From Hymenobacter ginkgonis (GTDB lineage Bacteria; Bacteroidota; Bacteroidia; Cytophagales; Hymenobacteraceae): a DNA stretch of 64,000 nucleotides. How positions within the stretch are numbered: position 1 is the first letter of the stretch; each line of letters opens with the position of its first letter. Shown here piece after piece: positions 8,669-17,203 of this stretch. The notes under the pieces are model-generated. The model worked only from the letters and a program-made list of their open reading frames with translations, made no database searches and was not told where the DNA came from. A program made the translations under genes and the position numbers. The DNA lies in NCBI RefSeq assembly GCF_009755225.1, contig NZ_WQKZ01000005.1:186001-250000 (forward strand), read 5' to 3'.

Positions 8669-8710
8669 CCTAAAAAAGGCTAGCCCCTCGCGGAGCCAGC
8701 CTTTTTTAGG
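8669..8710. terminator. Bidirectional intrinsic terminator
   Basis: The arms CCTAAAAAAGGCT (8669-8681) and AGCCTTTTTTAGG (8698-8710) are exact complements, with a 16-base loop. The A and T runs lie inside the stem, so the structure works on either strand. It sits just past the DUF4394 stop and downstream of the RDD gene. Confidence 0.85.
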
Positions 8711-8728
8711 CTTCAACCAAAGCAACTA

Positions 8729-10738
8729 CTATTGCGTCAGCATACCCTGGCGGGTGCCGGCGGGCTGGCCATCGAAGCTGAGGCGGAAGAAATACATGCC
8801 CGCCGCTTGGCTTTGGCGGTTCCAGCGGATGAGCTGGGGCCCGGCCGGCAGCAAGCCCGCATCTACTTTATCGACGGTGCGGCCGAGCGCATCCGATACC
8901 GTGAGCTCGACGTGGGCGGCGCGGGGCAGGCCAAAGGCTACGGCCGCCGAGCCGGCCAAGGGGTTGGGGTAGAGCGAAAGGCTAGTCGCCAGCTCCTCCG
9001 AGCGGTTCGACGTAACGACACCCGTAGAAGCGGCCACGGCAATATCGCGGGCCGCAATGCCATTGCCGATGGCCCCCACCAGCGTGGCGGCACCCGTGGC
9101 GAGGTTCACGGTATAGAGCGAGGTATTGGCCGAAGTGCCAGTATTGGCCACCAAATAGGCGGTGTTCGCGCCCACGCCGGTGCTGTAGATGTCGAGGTCC
9201 ACGTTGGGGGCAGTAGTGTTCACCGCGATGCCCGACGAGCCGATGGTCGTGAGCTGGCCGTCGGCGGGCGGGTTGGCGGTGGCCTGCGTGTTGAGTACGT
9301 TCAGGGCCTCATCGTAATTGAAGAGGGTAGTGCCCGACGTGGCGCTGGCGCCCATAAAGCTGTTGGTGTAGGCCACCGCGCCGATGCTCGGCGTATTGGT
9401 GCCCGTAGTATAAGCCACCTGGCCATCGGTAGCGGCCAAAATACCGGTAGCAGGATTAGTCGGGTTGAGGCGGTAGTTGTTGCGATTAGCGCCCACCACC
9501 CGAATGCGGTCCACGGTCGGGTTAAAGTCAAACCCAATGCTGCCCGTGCCCAGCTCCAGGCGCACGGCCGCCCCGATGGGGGTAGCCACGCCCGACACGG
9601 CATTGATGCTGTAGAGCTGCGCGTTGGCTACGCCGGTTGCGGCCGCCGCATTGTAGCCCAGGCCGTAGAGTGAGTTGTTGAGCGGCCGCACATCGAGGCC
9701 CGCCAGCGTCTGTGTGGCGTCAACCCCCGTGATGCCCACCGACGTGCGAATGGTACTCGGCGCGCCCGTGTCAAACGTAATCAAGTTGGTGCCCGCCAGC
9801 GCATAAGCCAGCTGCCCCGTAATGGCCGGCAGCGTGGCCGGCCGGTCGATGGCAAACGTGATGTCCGTGATAGCCACCAAGGCCCCGGTGCCCAGCGCGC
9901 CCACCGCTGTGGCGGCGCCCGTAGTCAGGTTTACGGTGTAGAGGGTAGAAGTGGCGGCCGTGGTGCTGGTCGAAATGGCCGTGGTCAGGTAGGCCACGTT
10001 GGTGCCAGTACTGGCGTTGTAGTAAATGTCGAGGTCCGAAGCTTGGCTGACGCCGTTGGTGGCAATGCCCAGCGCGCCCACCGTGTTCAGGGTACCGTCG
10101 TTGGGCGGTGCCTGGGTGACGAGGCGGCTATTGGCCTCATCCAAATTGTAGAGGGTAGTGGCCGTCGAGCCGATGTAGCTGTTGGTATAGGCCGACGAGC
10201 CCACGCCCGGCGTCTGGCTGGTATTGGCGTCGGCGGTGGCGTACGTTAGCGTGCCGTCGGTGGCGGCCAGGGCCCCGTTGTTGGGGTTGAGGCGGAAATT
10301 GGTACGCGCCGCGCTCGTCACCCGAATGCGGTCCACGGTCGGGTTAAAGTCGAAACCAATGCGCGAAGTCGTCGTGCCCAGATTCAGGGTAAGCGCCGCG
10401 CCTACCGCCGTGGCTACCCCCGTGGTGCGGTTGAGGACGTAAAGCTGCGCCTGCGTGCCGGTTGGGTTGTAGCCCAGTGCAAACAGCTCGCCCGTGTTAG
10501 GACGCACATCAATGCCCACAATTGCCTGCCCCGCCGTGAAGCCTGTAATAGGCACTGTGGCCGTAAACGTGCCCGGCGCCGTGGCCGAAAACGTCACTAG
10601 GCTAACTGCCGCCGGGTTGCTGGTAATCGAGAGGCCATACACCGTTTGGGCCTGAGCAGCCCCCGCCGAAAGCCCCAGCATAGCCAGCCCCAACAGCGGG
10701 CCACGCAGAGAAGAGAGAGAAGTAAAAGATTTGCGCAT
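8729..10738 (-). CDS. Secreted protein with two DUF4394 domains and a T9SS sorting domain
   Basis: 669 residues. A signal peptide ends at the AGAAQAQ segment near residue 31. Two homologous DUF4394 units follow (about 32-300 and 310-575), each with GLDVRP or GIDVRP, GFDFNPTVDRIRV, NGALAATDG or TGILAATDG, and a YLTTA or YLVAN turn. This is a beta-propeller-like fold of unknown function. The last 85 residues form a type A sorting domain beginning LSLYPNPLAGSAAV and ending in a basic tail, so the protein should be exported by Sec and then by T9SS. The two units share identical 33-base stretches at 9497-9529 and 10319-10351. Confidence 0.92.
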   Translation of the reverse strand: MRKSFTSLSSLRGPLLGLAMLGLSAGAAQAQTVYGLSITSNPAAVSLVTFSATAPGTFTATVPITGFTAGQAIVGIDVRPNTGELFALGYNPTGTQAQLYVLNRTTGVATAVGAALTLNLGTTTSRIGFDFNPTVDRIRVTSAARTNFRLNPNNGALAATDGTLTYATADANTSQTPGVGSSAYTNSYIGSTATTLYNLDEANSRLVTQAPPNDGTLNTVGALGIATNGVSQASDLDIYYNASTGTNVAYLTTAISTSTTAATSTLYTVNLTTGAATAVGALGTGALVAITDITFAIDRPATLPAITGQLAYALAGTNLITFDTGAPSTIRTSVGITGVDATQTLAGLDVRPLNNSLYGLGYNAAAATGVANAQLYSINAVSGVATPIGAAVRLELGTGSIGFDFNPTVDRIRVVGANRNNYRLNPTNPATGILAATDGQVAYTTGTNTPSIGAVAYTNSFMGASATSGTTLFNYDEALNVLNTQATANPPADGQLTTIGSSGIAVNTTAPNVDLDIYSTGVGANTAYLVANTGTSANTSLYTVNLATGAATLVGAIGNGIAARDIAVAASTGVVTSNRSEELATSLSLYPNPLAGSAAVAFGLPRAAHVELTVSDALGRTVDKVDAGLLPAGPQLIRWNRQSQAAGMYFFRLSFDGQPAGTRQGMLTQ

Positions 10739-10946
10739 GAGGTAGGTAAGGGAGAAGGGTTGTTAATAACAGCTTCATTGTCAGTGGCAATAAGGCTGCT
10801 CCTTATCTACGGGAAAGCGTTTTCTTTGGATGAAGTGTTTATGAATTTTAATCACAAATTAACTTCTTCCGCGCTGCCTGCCGAGCGAGCGCAACCAGCA
10901 AAGGGTCCCAAACGCACCCGGTCTCACCCCTGCGGCAGGCGCAGTA

Positions 10947-12386
10947 TTAGCCGCTTACTGGTTTCTCAAATTGCACTTGTGCCGTGAGTTGGCGGCCCGT
11001 TTCGCGCAGGTGCAGCCCTACCCCTAGGCCCTGGGCCAGCCGCCCGGCTATCCAGAGGCCCAGGCCGGTGCCGGGTGCCAGCGGGTCGGCCTGGTACCAG
11101 GCGGCGGTAAGCTGCGCCAGTTGAGGTCCCAAGGGCACGGCCAGCGCATTCTCGACGGCCACTACTAGGCCGGTGCTGGTAGTGGGGGGTAGCAGCCGCA
11201 GCGTTACGGGGGTGCCGGGTGCCGCGTGCTTACGGGCATTGTCGAGCAGGTTCAGCAAGATGGTCGTCAGCTGATCGGCGTCGGTACGCACGCGCAGGCT
11301 GGCGGCAGCAGCGTCCTCGGGCAAGGCAATGGTGAGGGTGCGGCCCGCCGCCCGAAAGCGCGTCAGCTCGCGGTCGGCCAGCGCCAGCACCAGCTCATCG
11401 AGGGCCACTAGTTGCTGGGCTACGGGCAACGCCGCCCCGGCGCCCAGCCGCCCTACCAGCAAGAAATCATCCACCAGCCGGCCCAGGCGGGCCAGCTCCG
11501 CATCGTGGCCGGCCAAGGCGGCGCGGGTAGCGGGGGGTAGGGCGGGGTCGCGGCCACTCACATCGAGGCCAGTCTGGAGCGTGGCCAGCGGGGTGCGCAA
11601 CTCGTGCGCCGCAGCTGCTAGAAAATTGGCCTGCGCCGTAGCCTGACCCGATAGCCGGGCTAGTAGCTGGTTAAGAGTTTCGGCCAATTCCTGCACCTCA
11701 TCGCCAGTGGCGGGCACCGGCAGCGGCGCAATATCCTGGGCCTGCTGAATGCGCCGGGCCTGCGCCGCCATGAGCCGCAACGGGCGCAGCACTACGCCCG
11801 CCACCAGTGGCGCCAGCAGCGCGGCCAGCCCCAAGCTGCCTAGCAACCCCAACAGCAGGGTGCGGCGCACGCGCGCCACAGCCTGCTCGAGCGGCGCCGC
11901 CGGGTGGCCCAGCCACAGCGTGAGCCGGCCCGTAGCGGCGGCCTCATCGGCGCCGGAGCCGGGCGGGGCCGCCGCGCGCCCCACCGCCACCAGGCGGCGC
12001 GGCCCCAACTCGCGCCCCGGTGCGCCAGGCGGGGGTAGGGCTGGGCCCACCCCCGCCGGAAACTGTGCCGACCGAAACAACTCGCGGGCCGGCTGGCCGG
12101 CCTCTGCAAAAGCTACCCGCATGACCTCGCCCGGCTGGTTGGGTAGGGGTAGCGTGGGCAGCGGGTCAAGGCTGATGCGGCTCAGCAGCTCCTGGGCGTG
12201 GGCGCGCAGCAGCTCGTCGTCAGCGCGGGTAAGCTGCTGGCGCAGGCTGCGGTATTGGTAGCCGCCGGCCGCCAGCGTGGCCAGCCCCAGCACCAGCCCA
12301 AACACAAGCAGCAACTGCCCACGCAGGCCTAGCTGCCACCAGCGGCGCGGCGTATTTTTTAGGGAGTTATCCAGCGTAAAACTCAT
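10947..12386 (-). CDS. Sensor histidine kinase
   Basis: 479 residues. Two membrane helices (about 22-42 and 177-198) bracket a periplasmic sensor rich in Pro and Ala. A HAMP-like linker follows, then the HisKA domain with phospho-acceptor H261 in HELRTPLATL, and the ATPase domain with LLNLLDNARKHA (N-box, about 381-392) and GTGLGLWIAGRLA (G-box). It starts 3 bases after the stop of the response regulator gene, so the two form a classic pair. The signal is unknown. The end of the kinase gene has no clear terminator. Confidence 0.95.
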   Translation of the reverse strand: MSFTLDNSLKNTPRRWWQLGLRGQLLLVFGLVLGLATLAAGGYQYRSLRQQLTRADDELLRAHAQELLSRISLDPLPTLPLPNQPGEVMRVAFAEAGQPARELFRSAQFPAGVGPALPPPGAPGRELGPRRLVAVGRAAAPPGSGADEAAATGRLTLWLGHPAAPLEQAVARVRRTLLLGLLGSLGLAALLAPLVAGVVLRPLRLMAAQARRIQQAQDIAPLPVPATGDEVQELAETLNQLLARLSGQATAQANFLAAAAHELRTPLATLQTGLDVSGRDPALPPATRAALAGHDAELARLGRLVDDFLLVGRLGAGAALPVAQQLVALDELVLALADRELTRFRAAGRTLTIALPEDAAAASLRVRTDADQLTTILLNLLDNARKHAAPGTPVTLRLLPPTTSTGLVVAVENALAVPLGPQLAQLTAAWYQADPLAPGTGLGLWIAGRLAQGLGVGLHLRETGRQLTAQVQFEKPVSG

Positions 12387-12389
12387 GGC

Positions 12390-13076
12390 TTACGCTTCTT
12401 GGTTTCGAAGCCGATAGCCTTGGCCAATCACGGTTTCGAGCAAGGCAGGAGCAGGTGCAAAATCGCGGTCGAGCTTGCGGCGCAGCTGCGACATGTGCAC
12501 CTCAATCACGTTCGAGCCCATGTCGTAGTCCACATCCCACACTTTCTCGGCGAGGCGGGTTTTGCTCACTACCCGGCCGGCATTGCGGAGCAGCAGCTCC
12601 AGCACGGCAAACTCGCGGTTGGTGAGGCTGATAACCTTGCCGGCGCGCGTCACTACGCGGCCCAATGGGTCGAGTACCAGGTCGGCCAGCCGGAGGGCTT
12701 CGGCCCCAGCAGGCCCGGCCGTTTTGCGCCCAATAATGTGCAGGCGGGCCAGCAATTCCTCAAACGCAAATGGCTTGCGCAGGTAGTCTACGGCGCCGGC
12801 TTCGAGGCCGCCCACCACGTGCTTGCTATCCGTTAAGGCGCTGACTATGAGCGCCGGTGTAGCGATGCCAAACTCGCGCAGGTTGCGCAGCACGTCGAGC
12901 CCACTTTGGCCCGGCAGCATCAGGTCGAGCAAAATGGCGTCGTAGGGCGTGGTGGCGGCGCGCTCCAAGCCCTCAGGACCGGTAGCGGCAATGTCGGCCA
13001 CGTGGCCGGCCTGCGTCAGGCCCTGCTGCACGAAGCCCGCCAGCCGGCTTTCGTCTTCAACGATGAGAATGCGCAC
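12390..13076 (-). CDS. OmpR-family response regulator
   Basis: About 228 residues from a GTG at 13076 (VRILIVEDESRLAG); the open frame extends upstream, but the receiver domain begins exactly here. The phospho-acceptor is D51 in ILLDLMLPGQSGLD, with K near 101 in the YLRKPFAFEELLAR segment. The winged-helix DNA-binding domain occupies about 130-225 (LTNREFAVLELLLRNAGRVV and IEVHMSQLRRKLD). It lies upstream of its kinase with a 3-base gap. TACCTTTC, one base off the TAnnTTTG promoter element, lies about 6 bases before the start. Confidence 0.95.
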   Translation of the reverse strand: MRILIVEDESRLAGFVQQGLTQAGHVADIAATGPEGLERAATTPYDAILLDLMLPGQSGLDVLRNLREFGIATPALIVSALTDSKHVVGGLEAGAVDYLRKPFAFEELLARLHIIGRKTAGPAGAEALRLADLVLDPLGRVVTRAGKVISLTNREFAVLELLLRNAGRVVSKTRLAEKVWDVDYDMGSNVIEVHMSQLRRKLDRDFAPAPALLETVIGQGYRLRNQEA

Positions 13077-13140
13077 GTGGTGAAAGGTAAGAGGTGGGGT
13101 AGGGCCCGCCACTGCTATGCACCAGCAGCGGGCAGAAACC

Positions 13141-13171
13141 AAAAACGTTGGCCAACATTTTCCGGCCAACG
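13141..13171 (-). terminator. Intrinsic terminator after the OB-like exported protein gene
   Basis: On the minus strand CGTTGGCC and GGCCAACG form an 8-base stem with a 10-base loop, followed directly by TTTTT. It lies about 23 bases past the stop of the gene at 13194-14030, and separates that gene from the two-component operon. Confidence 0.85.
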
Positions 13172-13193
13172 CTCCCTCGTAAACAGCAGGCTA

Positions 13194-14030
13194 TTAGCGA
13201 ACTAAATACTTGTTGCCGCCTAGCGTAAGGGTTTCGGCGCGCACTACGCGGGTGGGCGTGGTGGTGGCTAGCGCCTCGCCGGCGTGGGCGCCGCGCAGGG
13301 TGCCAGTAGCCTCGATGCTGGCGCCGGTGGTCAGCTTGTCGGCCAGCTGCTCCACGGCGCGGGGCGGCAGCTGCAAGATGCTCTGGTCGCTGAGCACGAG
13401 GCTCTTAATCTCGCCCTTAGGCCCCCGGCGCAGCTGGCTGATGGTGCCGCGCACCGTAGCCGACTCTTCGGCGAGCGGGGTAGTAGGGCGCACAGGTGGC
13501 GTGTCGCGCACGGTCTGGCCGCCGCTGGTCAAACTCACGAAGTGGAAGCGGCTGCGGCCATCGGGCCCCGCCTGCCGGAAGCCGCTTACCGTGATGCTGC
13601 TGCCTGCCTTCGCAGCCGAGGTAAGCTGCTGGCCCAAGTGGCGCGGAAAATGGATGGTATCTGGAGCCGCGCTGCCCTCGGGGCGCAGCACGAAAGCATC
13701 GTACACCTGCTCATCGTTGCGGGCCTGGTAGCTGGTAAGGGTACCGCGCACGTCGCTCAGCACGTGTACTTGGCCACCTTTTGGGCCGCCGGGACCTCCT
13801 TTGGGGCCGGGGCCGTTTTCTCCGCGGGGGCCGCCGGCGGGTGGTGGGGGCGGGGGGCCTGCGGGGCCGGAAGCGGGCGGGCCCGCCAACGGCGCGGGCG
13901 GTAGAGCGGCCGCCGCTTTTGCGTTTTTCGCCGATTTAGTTTTGGTTTTGACAACCGTTTGTTGGGCGTGGGCGGTGGTACCGGCCAGCACGGCAGCCAG
14001 TAGGGCGGCCGTAGCAATTGACTCTTTCAT
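13194..14030 (-). CDS. Exported Pro/Gly-rich protein with two OB-like repeats, function unknown
   Basis: About 278 residues from ATG at 14030, which gives a clear signal peptide (MKESIATAALLAAVLAG, cleavage near AHAQ). Next comes a basic stretch, then a long Pro/Gly-rich low-complexity linker (about 35-90) with PPPPPPAGGP and GGPGGPKGG. The rest appears to be two related beta-rich units, starting VRGTLTSYQARNDEQVYDAF and VRGTISQLRRGPKGEIKSLV, each about 90 residues. These resemble small OB-fold exported domains. It lies directly upstream of a two-component system but is separated from it by a terminator. I do not recognise a named family. Confidence 0.75.
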   Translation of the reverse strand: MKESIATAALLAAVLAGTTAHAQQTVVKTKTKSAKNAKAAAALPPAPLAGPPASGPAGPPPPPPAGGPRGENGPGPKGGPGGPKGGQVHVLSDVRGTLTSYQARNDEQVYDAFVLRPEGSAAPDTIHFPRHLGQQLTSAAKAGSSITVSGFRQAGPDGRSRFHFVSLTSGGQTVRDTPPVRPTTPLAEESATVRGTISQLRRGPKGEIKSLVLSDQSILQLPPRAVEQLADKLTTGASIEATGTLRGAHAGEALATTTPTRVVRAETLTLGGNKYLVR

Positions 14031-14207
14031 GGGGTAGGGAAGAAAAATGGTGCGCGTGAAAAGTGGGTCGGTGGACTCCGGATGCCCTTTCGACGCTACA
14101 AAATTTCTATCGCTCCCTGAGGTGAGGCTTAAGCCCACATTAATTTTTCTTCAGCCCACTTTTGGCGTTGACACGTGGGCGGGACTTTTTAACCAACAGG
14201 AAGGAAT

Positions 14208-14579
14208 CTACCATTTTTTGAAAATCACATACACGGCCAGAATAAGGAGCACAAAGCCCACCAAGTGGTTCCAGCCGAGCTTATCGGTTTTAAACACGTA
14301 CACCGTGCACAGCGTGAACACCGTGAGGGTGATAAACTCTTGAATAACTTTTAGTTGGAATAAGTTGAACGGCCCACCGTTTTCCTCAAACCCCACGCGG
14401 TTGGCCGGCACCTGAAACACGTACTCGAAAAACGCCAGCCCCCAGCTCACCAGAATCACGCCCACCAAACCTAGCTTGCTAAACCAAGCTAACTTCTTGA
14501 ACTGCAAATGCCCATACCAAGCAAAGGTCATGAACAAGTTGGAGATGGTGAGCAGCAAGATGGTAAGAGCACCTTTCAT
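14208..14579 (-). CDS. DMT-like membrane protein (DUF486)
   Basis: About 123 residues from ATG at 14579 (MKGALTILLLTISNLFM). Four hydrophobic helices with the motifs NLFMTFAWYGHL, SWGLAFFEYVFQVPANRVG and QLKVIQEFITLTVF identify DUF486, a small family related to drug/metabolite transporters. The substrate is unknown. It is encoded 8 bases or so beyond a TonB-C-like gene on the same strand, so the two may be co-transcribed. Confidence 0.92.
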   Translation of the reverse strand: MKGALTILLLTISNLFMTFAWYGHLQFKKLAWFSKLGLVGVILVSWGLAFFEYVFQVPANRVGFEENGGPFNLFQLKVIQEFITLTVFTLCTVYVFKTDKLGWNHLVGFVLLILAVYVIFKKW

Positions 14580-14608
14580 AAAAAGAGGGGGGTAGGGCAC
14601 AGAGGGAG

Positions 14609-15292
14609 TTACCGCCGCTCGATGCGCACGGCGCGCTCGATACCTACCGCGGTAACGGTAATGGCGTCCGTGAACGGCCCTGAAGGCAACGACGTTGCCG
14701 GCTGGGCTTTATACTCTTCAAAGCTACGGGCCGTTGCCATCTCAAAGCGCACGCATAAATAATAGCGTGCGGCTCTGGCCTGGCCCTGGTAAACAGCTGG
14801 AATCCAGCGGTTAGGCAGCTGCTGAAACACGCGCCATACCTCTTGGTCGCAAGCCGGCGACAGGCTGTTTAGCACCGTATAATCTGTAGTGCGGCCATCG
14901 GGCTGCACCACGTAGGAAAGCAAAAAATCGCCTTGCAGTTGTTGCTGCAAAGCGGCTCCGGGGTAGCGAATTCCCTTTAGCAGCTCTTGGCGGCGGCCGG
15001 CCCGGCTGCCCAGCAAGCCAGGCGCACGGGTAGGGTGCACGAGCTGCCACGTATCATTAATGCGTAGTTCGTAGCGGGCCGTGTCGGGCCGGCGGTAGCT
15101 GATGCGGCTCGAATCGTAGTTCATCCGCAAGTCAAGCTGGCCAGCCTCATCGAAGTATTCCCACACGCCAGTCGGTTGCCCTTTGGTGAGGATGCCACGC
15201 TCAAACTGGTTGGCAACGCTCTTTGTCTGGCCGAAGGTTAAGGTGCTGACTAGTAATAGAAAAAATGCGATGGTGTAGCGTATTGCTAGCAT
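14609..15292 (-). CDS. Exported protein with TonB C-terminal-like domain
   Basis: About 227 residues from ATG at 15292. A signal peptide (MLAIRYTIAFFLLLVSTLTF) ends near GQTKS. The region GILTKGQPTGVWEYFDEAGQ resembles MORN-like 'toxin-antitoxin YwqK' repeats. The C-terminal half (LQGDFLLSYVVQPDGRTTDY to YYLCVRFEMA) resembles the TonB C-terminal energy-transducer domain. There is no N-terminal TonB anchor region apart from the signal sequence, so a role in energy transduction is uncertain. Function unknown. Confidence 0.7.
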   Translation of the reverse strand: MLAIRYTIAFFLLLVSTLTFGQTKSVANQFERGILTKGQPTGVWEYFDEAGQLDLRMNYDSSRISYRRPDTARYELRINDTWQLVHPTRAPGLLGSRAGRRQELLKGIRYPGAALQQQLQGDFLLSYVVQPDGRTTDYTVLNSLSPACDQEVWRVFQQLPNRWIPAVYQGQARAARYYLCVRFEMATARSFEEYKAQPATSLPSGPFTDAITVTAVGIERAVRIERR

Positions 15293-15305
15293 AGGGCACA
15301 CGAAG

Positions 15306-15340
15306 CAAAAAAGGTAGGCTGTAAAAGTACAGCCTACCTT
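15306..15340 (-). terminator. Intrinsic terminator after the GNAT-nitrilase gene
   Basis: Perfect 13-base arms AAGGTAGGCTGTA (15311-15323) and TACAGCCTACCTT (15328-15340) with a 4-base loop. On the minus strand the stem runs into a stretch of six Ts, about 30 bases past the stop at 15372. Confidence 0.9.
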
Positions 15341-15371
15341 ATATAGTGCATTTTATGCGTATTGCCTGGCC

Positions 15372-17084
15372 TTAGCTTAGGGCGGGTGCCTTGCGGCGGT
15401 TGGGGCGGGCAGCGGGTGAGCGCTCCTCGCCTTGGGCCAGCAGCTCGTCGTCGCGCTCGGTCTTCTTAGGTATCCAATTTACACTGTAGAGGTCGTGGCG
15501 CCGGTCGCGGAGATTGCGCACGGCGCCGCTGGTATTCAGGTCCTTCAGCAAGTCGAGGTCGAGGTCAGCAATGAGCGTCATCTCCGTGTTGGGGGTAGCC
15601 TCGGCCACGATGGCATCGTGCGGAAACGCAAAGTCGCTGGGGCTGAACACGGCCGACTGCGAGTATTGAATGTCCATGTTTTCGACGCGCGGCAGGTTGC
15701 CCACCGAGCCCGTGATGGCCACGTAGCACTCGTTTTCAATGGCGCGGGCCTGGGCGCAGATGCGCACACGCTGGTAGGCATTTTTAGTGTCGGTCCAGAA
15801 GGGGACGAACAGGATTTTCATGCCCTCGTCGCTCAGGATGCGCGACAGCTCTGGGAACTCCACATCATAGCATACCAGGATGCCGATTTTGCCAAAGTCC
15901 GTGTCGAAACACTTGATTTTGTCGCCGCCGCGCATGCCCCAGTAGCTGGCCTCGTCGGGCGTTACGTGCAATTTATATTGCTCGTCTACGGTACCGTCGC
16001 GGCGGCACAAATAGCTTACATTATAGAGTTTACCATCCTCATAGACAGGCATCGAGCCGGCAATTACGTTGATGTTGTGGCTCACGGCCAGTTCCATCAT
16101 CCGGATTTTAATGGGCTCGGTGAACGCCGCCATCCCCCGGATAGCCGCCGACGCCGACGACTCGTTGGTAAGCGCCATCATAGGAGCATTGAAAAACTCC
16201 GGAAATAGGACGCAGTCAGCCTTGTAGCCGCTTACTGTATCTACGAAGAACTCAATTTGCTGGTAGAAGTCTTCTAAGCTCTTAGTGGCACGCATTTGCC
16301 ACTGCACAATGCCAATGCGCACGTTAGACTTCTGGTTGCCAATGAGTTTGTCAAATTCCTCGTCATAGTACACGTTAATCCACTCCAGCAGCGTGGCGTA
16401 GGCCTTCGACTCAGAATCGTAGGGTAGGTAGCCGCGGATAATTTTGCGCACGTAAAACTCGTTTGAGAGCTGAAACGTGAGGATAGGGTCCACCAGCTCC
16501 TTGTTGCGCACCATTTCCACGTACTTGGCGGGCGTCATTTCGTTGGCGTAAGCCGCGTAGCCCGGAATGCGGCCGCCGGCTACCATCGCGCGCAAGTTTA
16601 GGCTCTCGCACAGTTCCTTACGCGCATCGTAGAGGCGGCGGCCCAGGCGCAGGCTGCGGTACTCGGGGTCCACGAATACATCGACGCCGTAGAGCGTGTC
16701 GCCCTCCGGGTCGTGGGTGTCAAACTTGCCGTTGCCCGTAATTTTGGCATAAGTATGTTTGTCGCCAAACTTGCTGTAGTCCACGATGATAGCCAGCGCG
16801 GCAGCCACTATTTCGCCGTTGTCCTCAATGCAAATCTGGCCTTCGGGAAACTTGCGCAGCAGCGCGGCAAATTCGTCGGCCGTCCAGGCGCCTTCCATAT
16901 TGGAGTACACCTTTTCCATGATGGCCTTGATAGCCTTGAAATCGGCGCGGCGCAGCTGGCGCAGCACCAGCTTGTGAGCGGGTACGGCGGTGGGTGTCAA
17001 GCGCTCATCGAGCGTCGGCTTGCCTATTTTTTTGTGGTGAGTGCCGCCAGGGGCAGCCTTGCCGTTGGAAGAAGATACAGCCAT
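15372..17084 (-). CDS. Bifunctional GNAT acetyltransferase / carbon-nitrogen hydrolase
   Basis: 570 residues. The N-terminal GNAT domain (about 35-220) carries VFVDPEYRSLRLGRRLYD, including the acetyl-CoA loop R-x-x-R-L-G-R-R. The C-terminal nitrilase-superfamily domain (about 255-540) has the full catalytic triad: E296 in FPEFFNA, K371 in EQYKLHVTPDE and C405 in GILVCYDVEFPE. The fusion is a known arrangement; the hydrolase probably acts on an amide, but the substrate is unassigned. The gene is single, ended by its own terminator, with an N-terminal basic extension. Confidence 0.95.
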   Translation of the reverse strand: MAVSSSNGKAAPGGTHHKKIGKPTLDERLTPTAVPAHKLVLRQLRRADFKAIKAIMEKVYSNMEGAWTADEFAALLRKFPEGQICIEDNGEIVAAALAIIVDYSKFGDKHTYAKITGNGKFDTHDPEGDTLYGVDVFVDPEYRSLRLGRRLYDARKELCESLNLRAMVAGGRIPGYAAYANEMTPAKYVEMVRNKELVDPILTFQLSNEFYVRKIIRGYLPYDSESKAYATLLEWINVYYDEEFDKLIGNQKSNVRIGIVQWQMRATKSLEDFYQQIEFFVDTVSGYKADCVLFPEFFNAPMMALTNESSASAAIRGMAAFTEPIKIRMMELAVSHNINVIAGSMPVYEDGKLYNVSYLCRRDGTVDEQYKLHVTPDEASYWGMRGGDKIKCFDTDFGKIGILVCYDVEFPELSRILSDEGMKILFVPFWTDTKNAYQRVRICAQARAIENECYVAITGSVGNLPRVENMDIQYSQSAVFSPSDFAFPHDAIVAEATPNTEMTLIADLDLDLLKDLNTSGAVRNLRDRRHDLYSVNWIPKKTERDDELLAQGEERSPAARPNRRKAPALS

Positions 17085-17137
17085 TACTATCGAATAAATT
17101 GCAAATTAAAAGCGGAGCAGTAGTCAAAATTACCCCC

Positions 17138-17169
17138 AAAAAAACCCGTCGGCCGCAGCCAACGGGTTT
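17138..17169 (-). terminator. Intrinsic terminator after the T9SS cargo gene
   Basis: On the minus strand AAACCCGTTGGC pairs with GCCGACGGGTTT through one G-U wobble, with a 4-base loop, followed by a T run. It lies about 35 bases past the stop at 17204. Confidence 0.85.
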
Positions 17170-17203
17170 CTTAACAATTAAACGAGCCAATAGGTGCGTA
17201 AGG

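Noticed and set aside
8732..9673. Long open frame opposite the DUF4394 gene
   Set aside because: It is antisense to a clear secreted protein, its composition follows the complementary codon use, and it has no recognisable domain.
10875..10950. Weak inverted repeat GCCTGCCG / CGGCAGGC near the histidine kinase stop
   Set aside because: The loop is about 50 bases and there is no T run, so it is not a credible terminator.
13800..13900. GC-rich repetitive stretch in the OB-like protein gene
   Set aside because: It is explained by codons for the Pro/Gly-rich linker and has no regular repeat unit of a CRISPR or tandem-repeat kind.
15432..16208. 258-residue open frame opposite the GNAT-nitrilase gene
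   Set aside because: The sense gene has intact catalytic residues, while the antisense product matches nothing; high GC lowers stop codon frequency.
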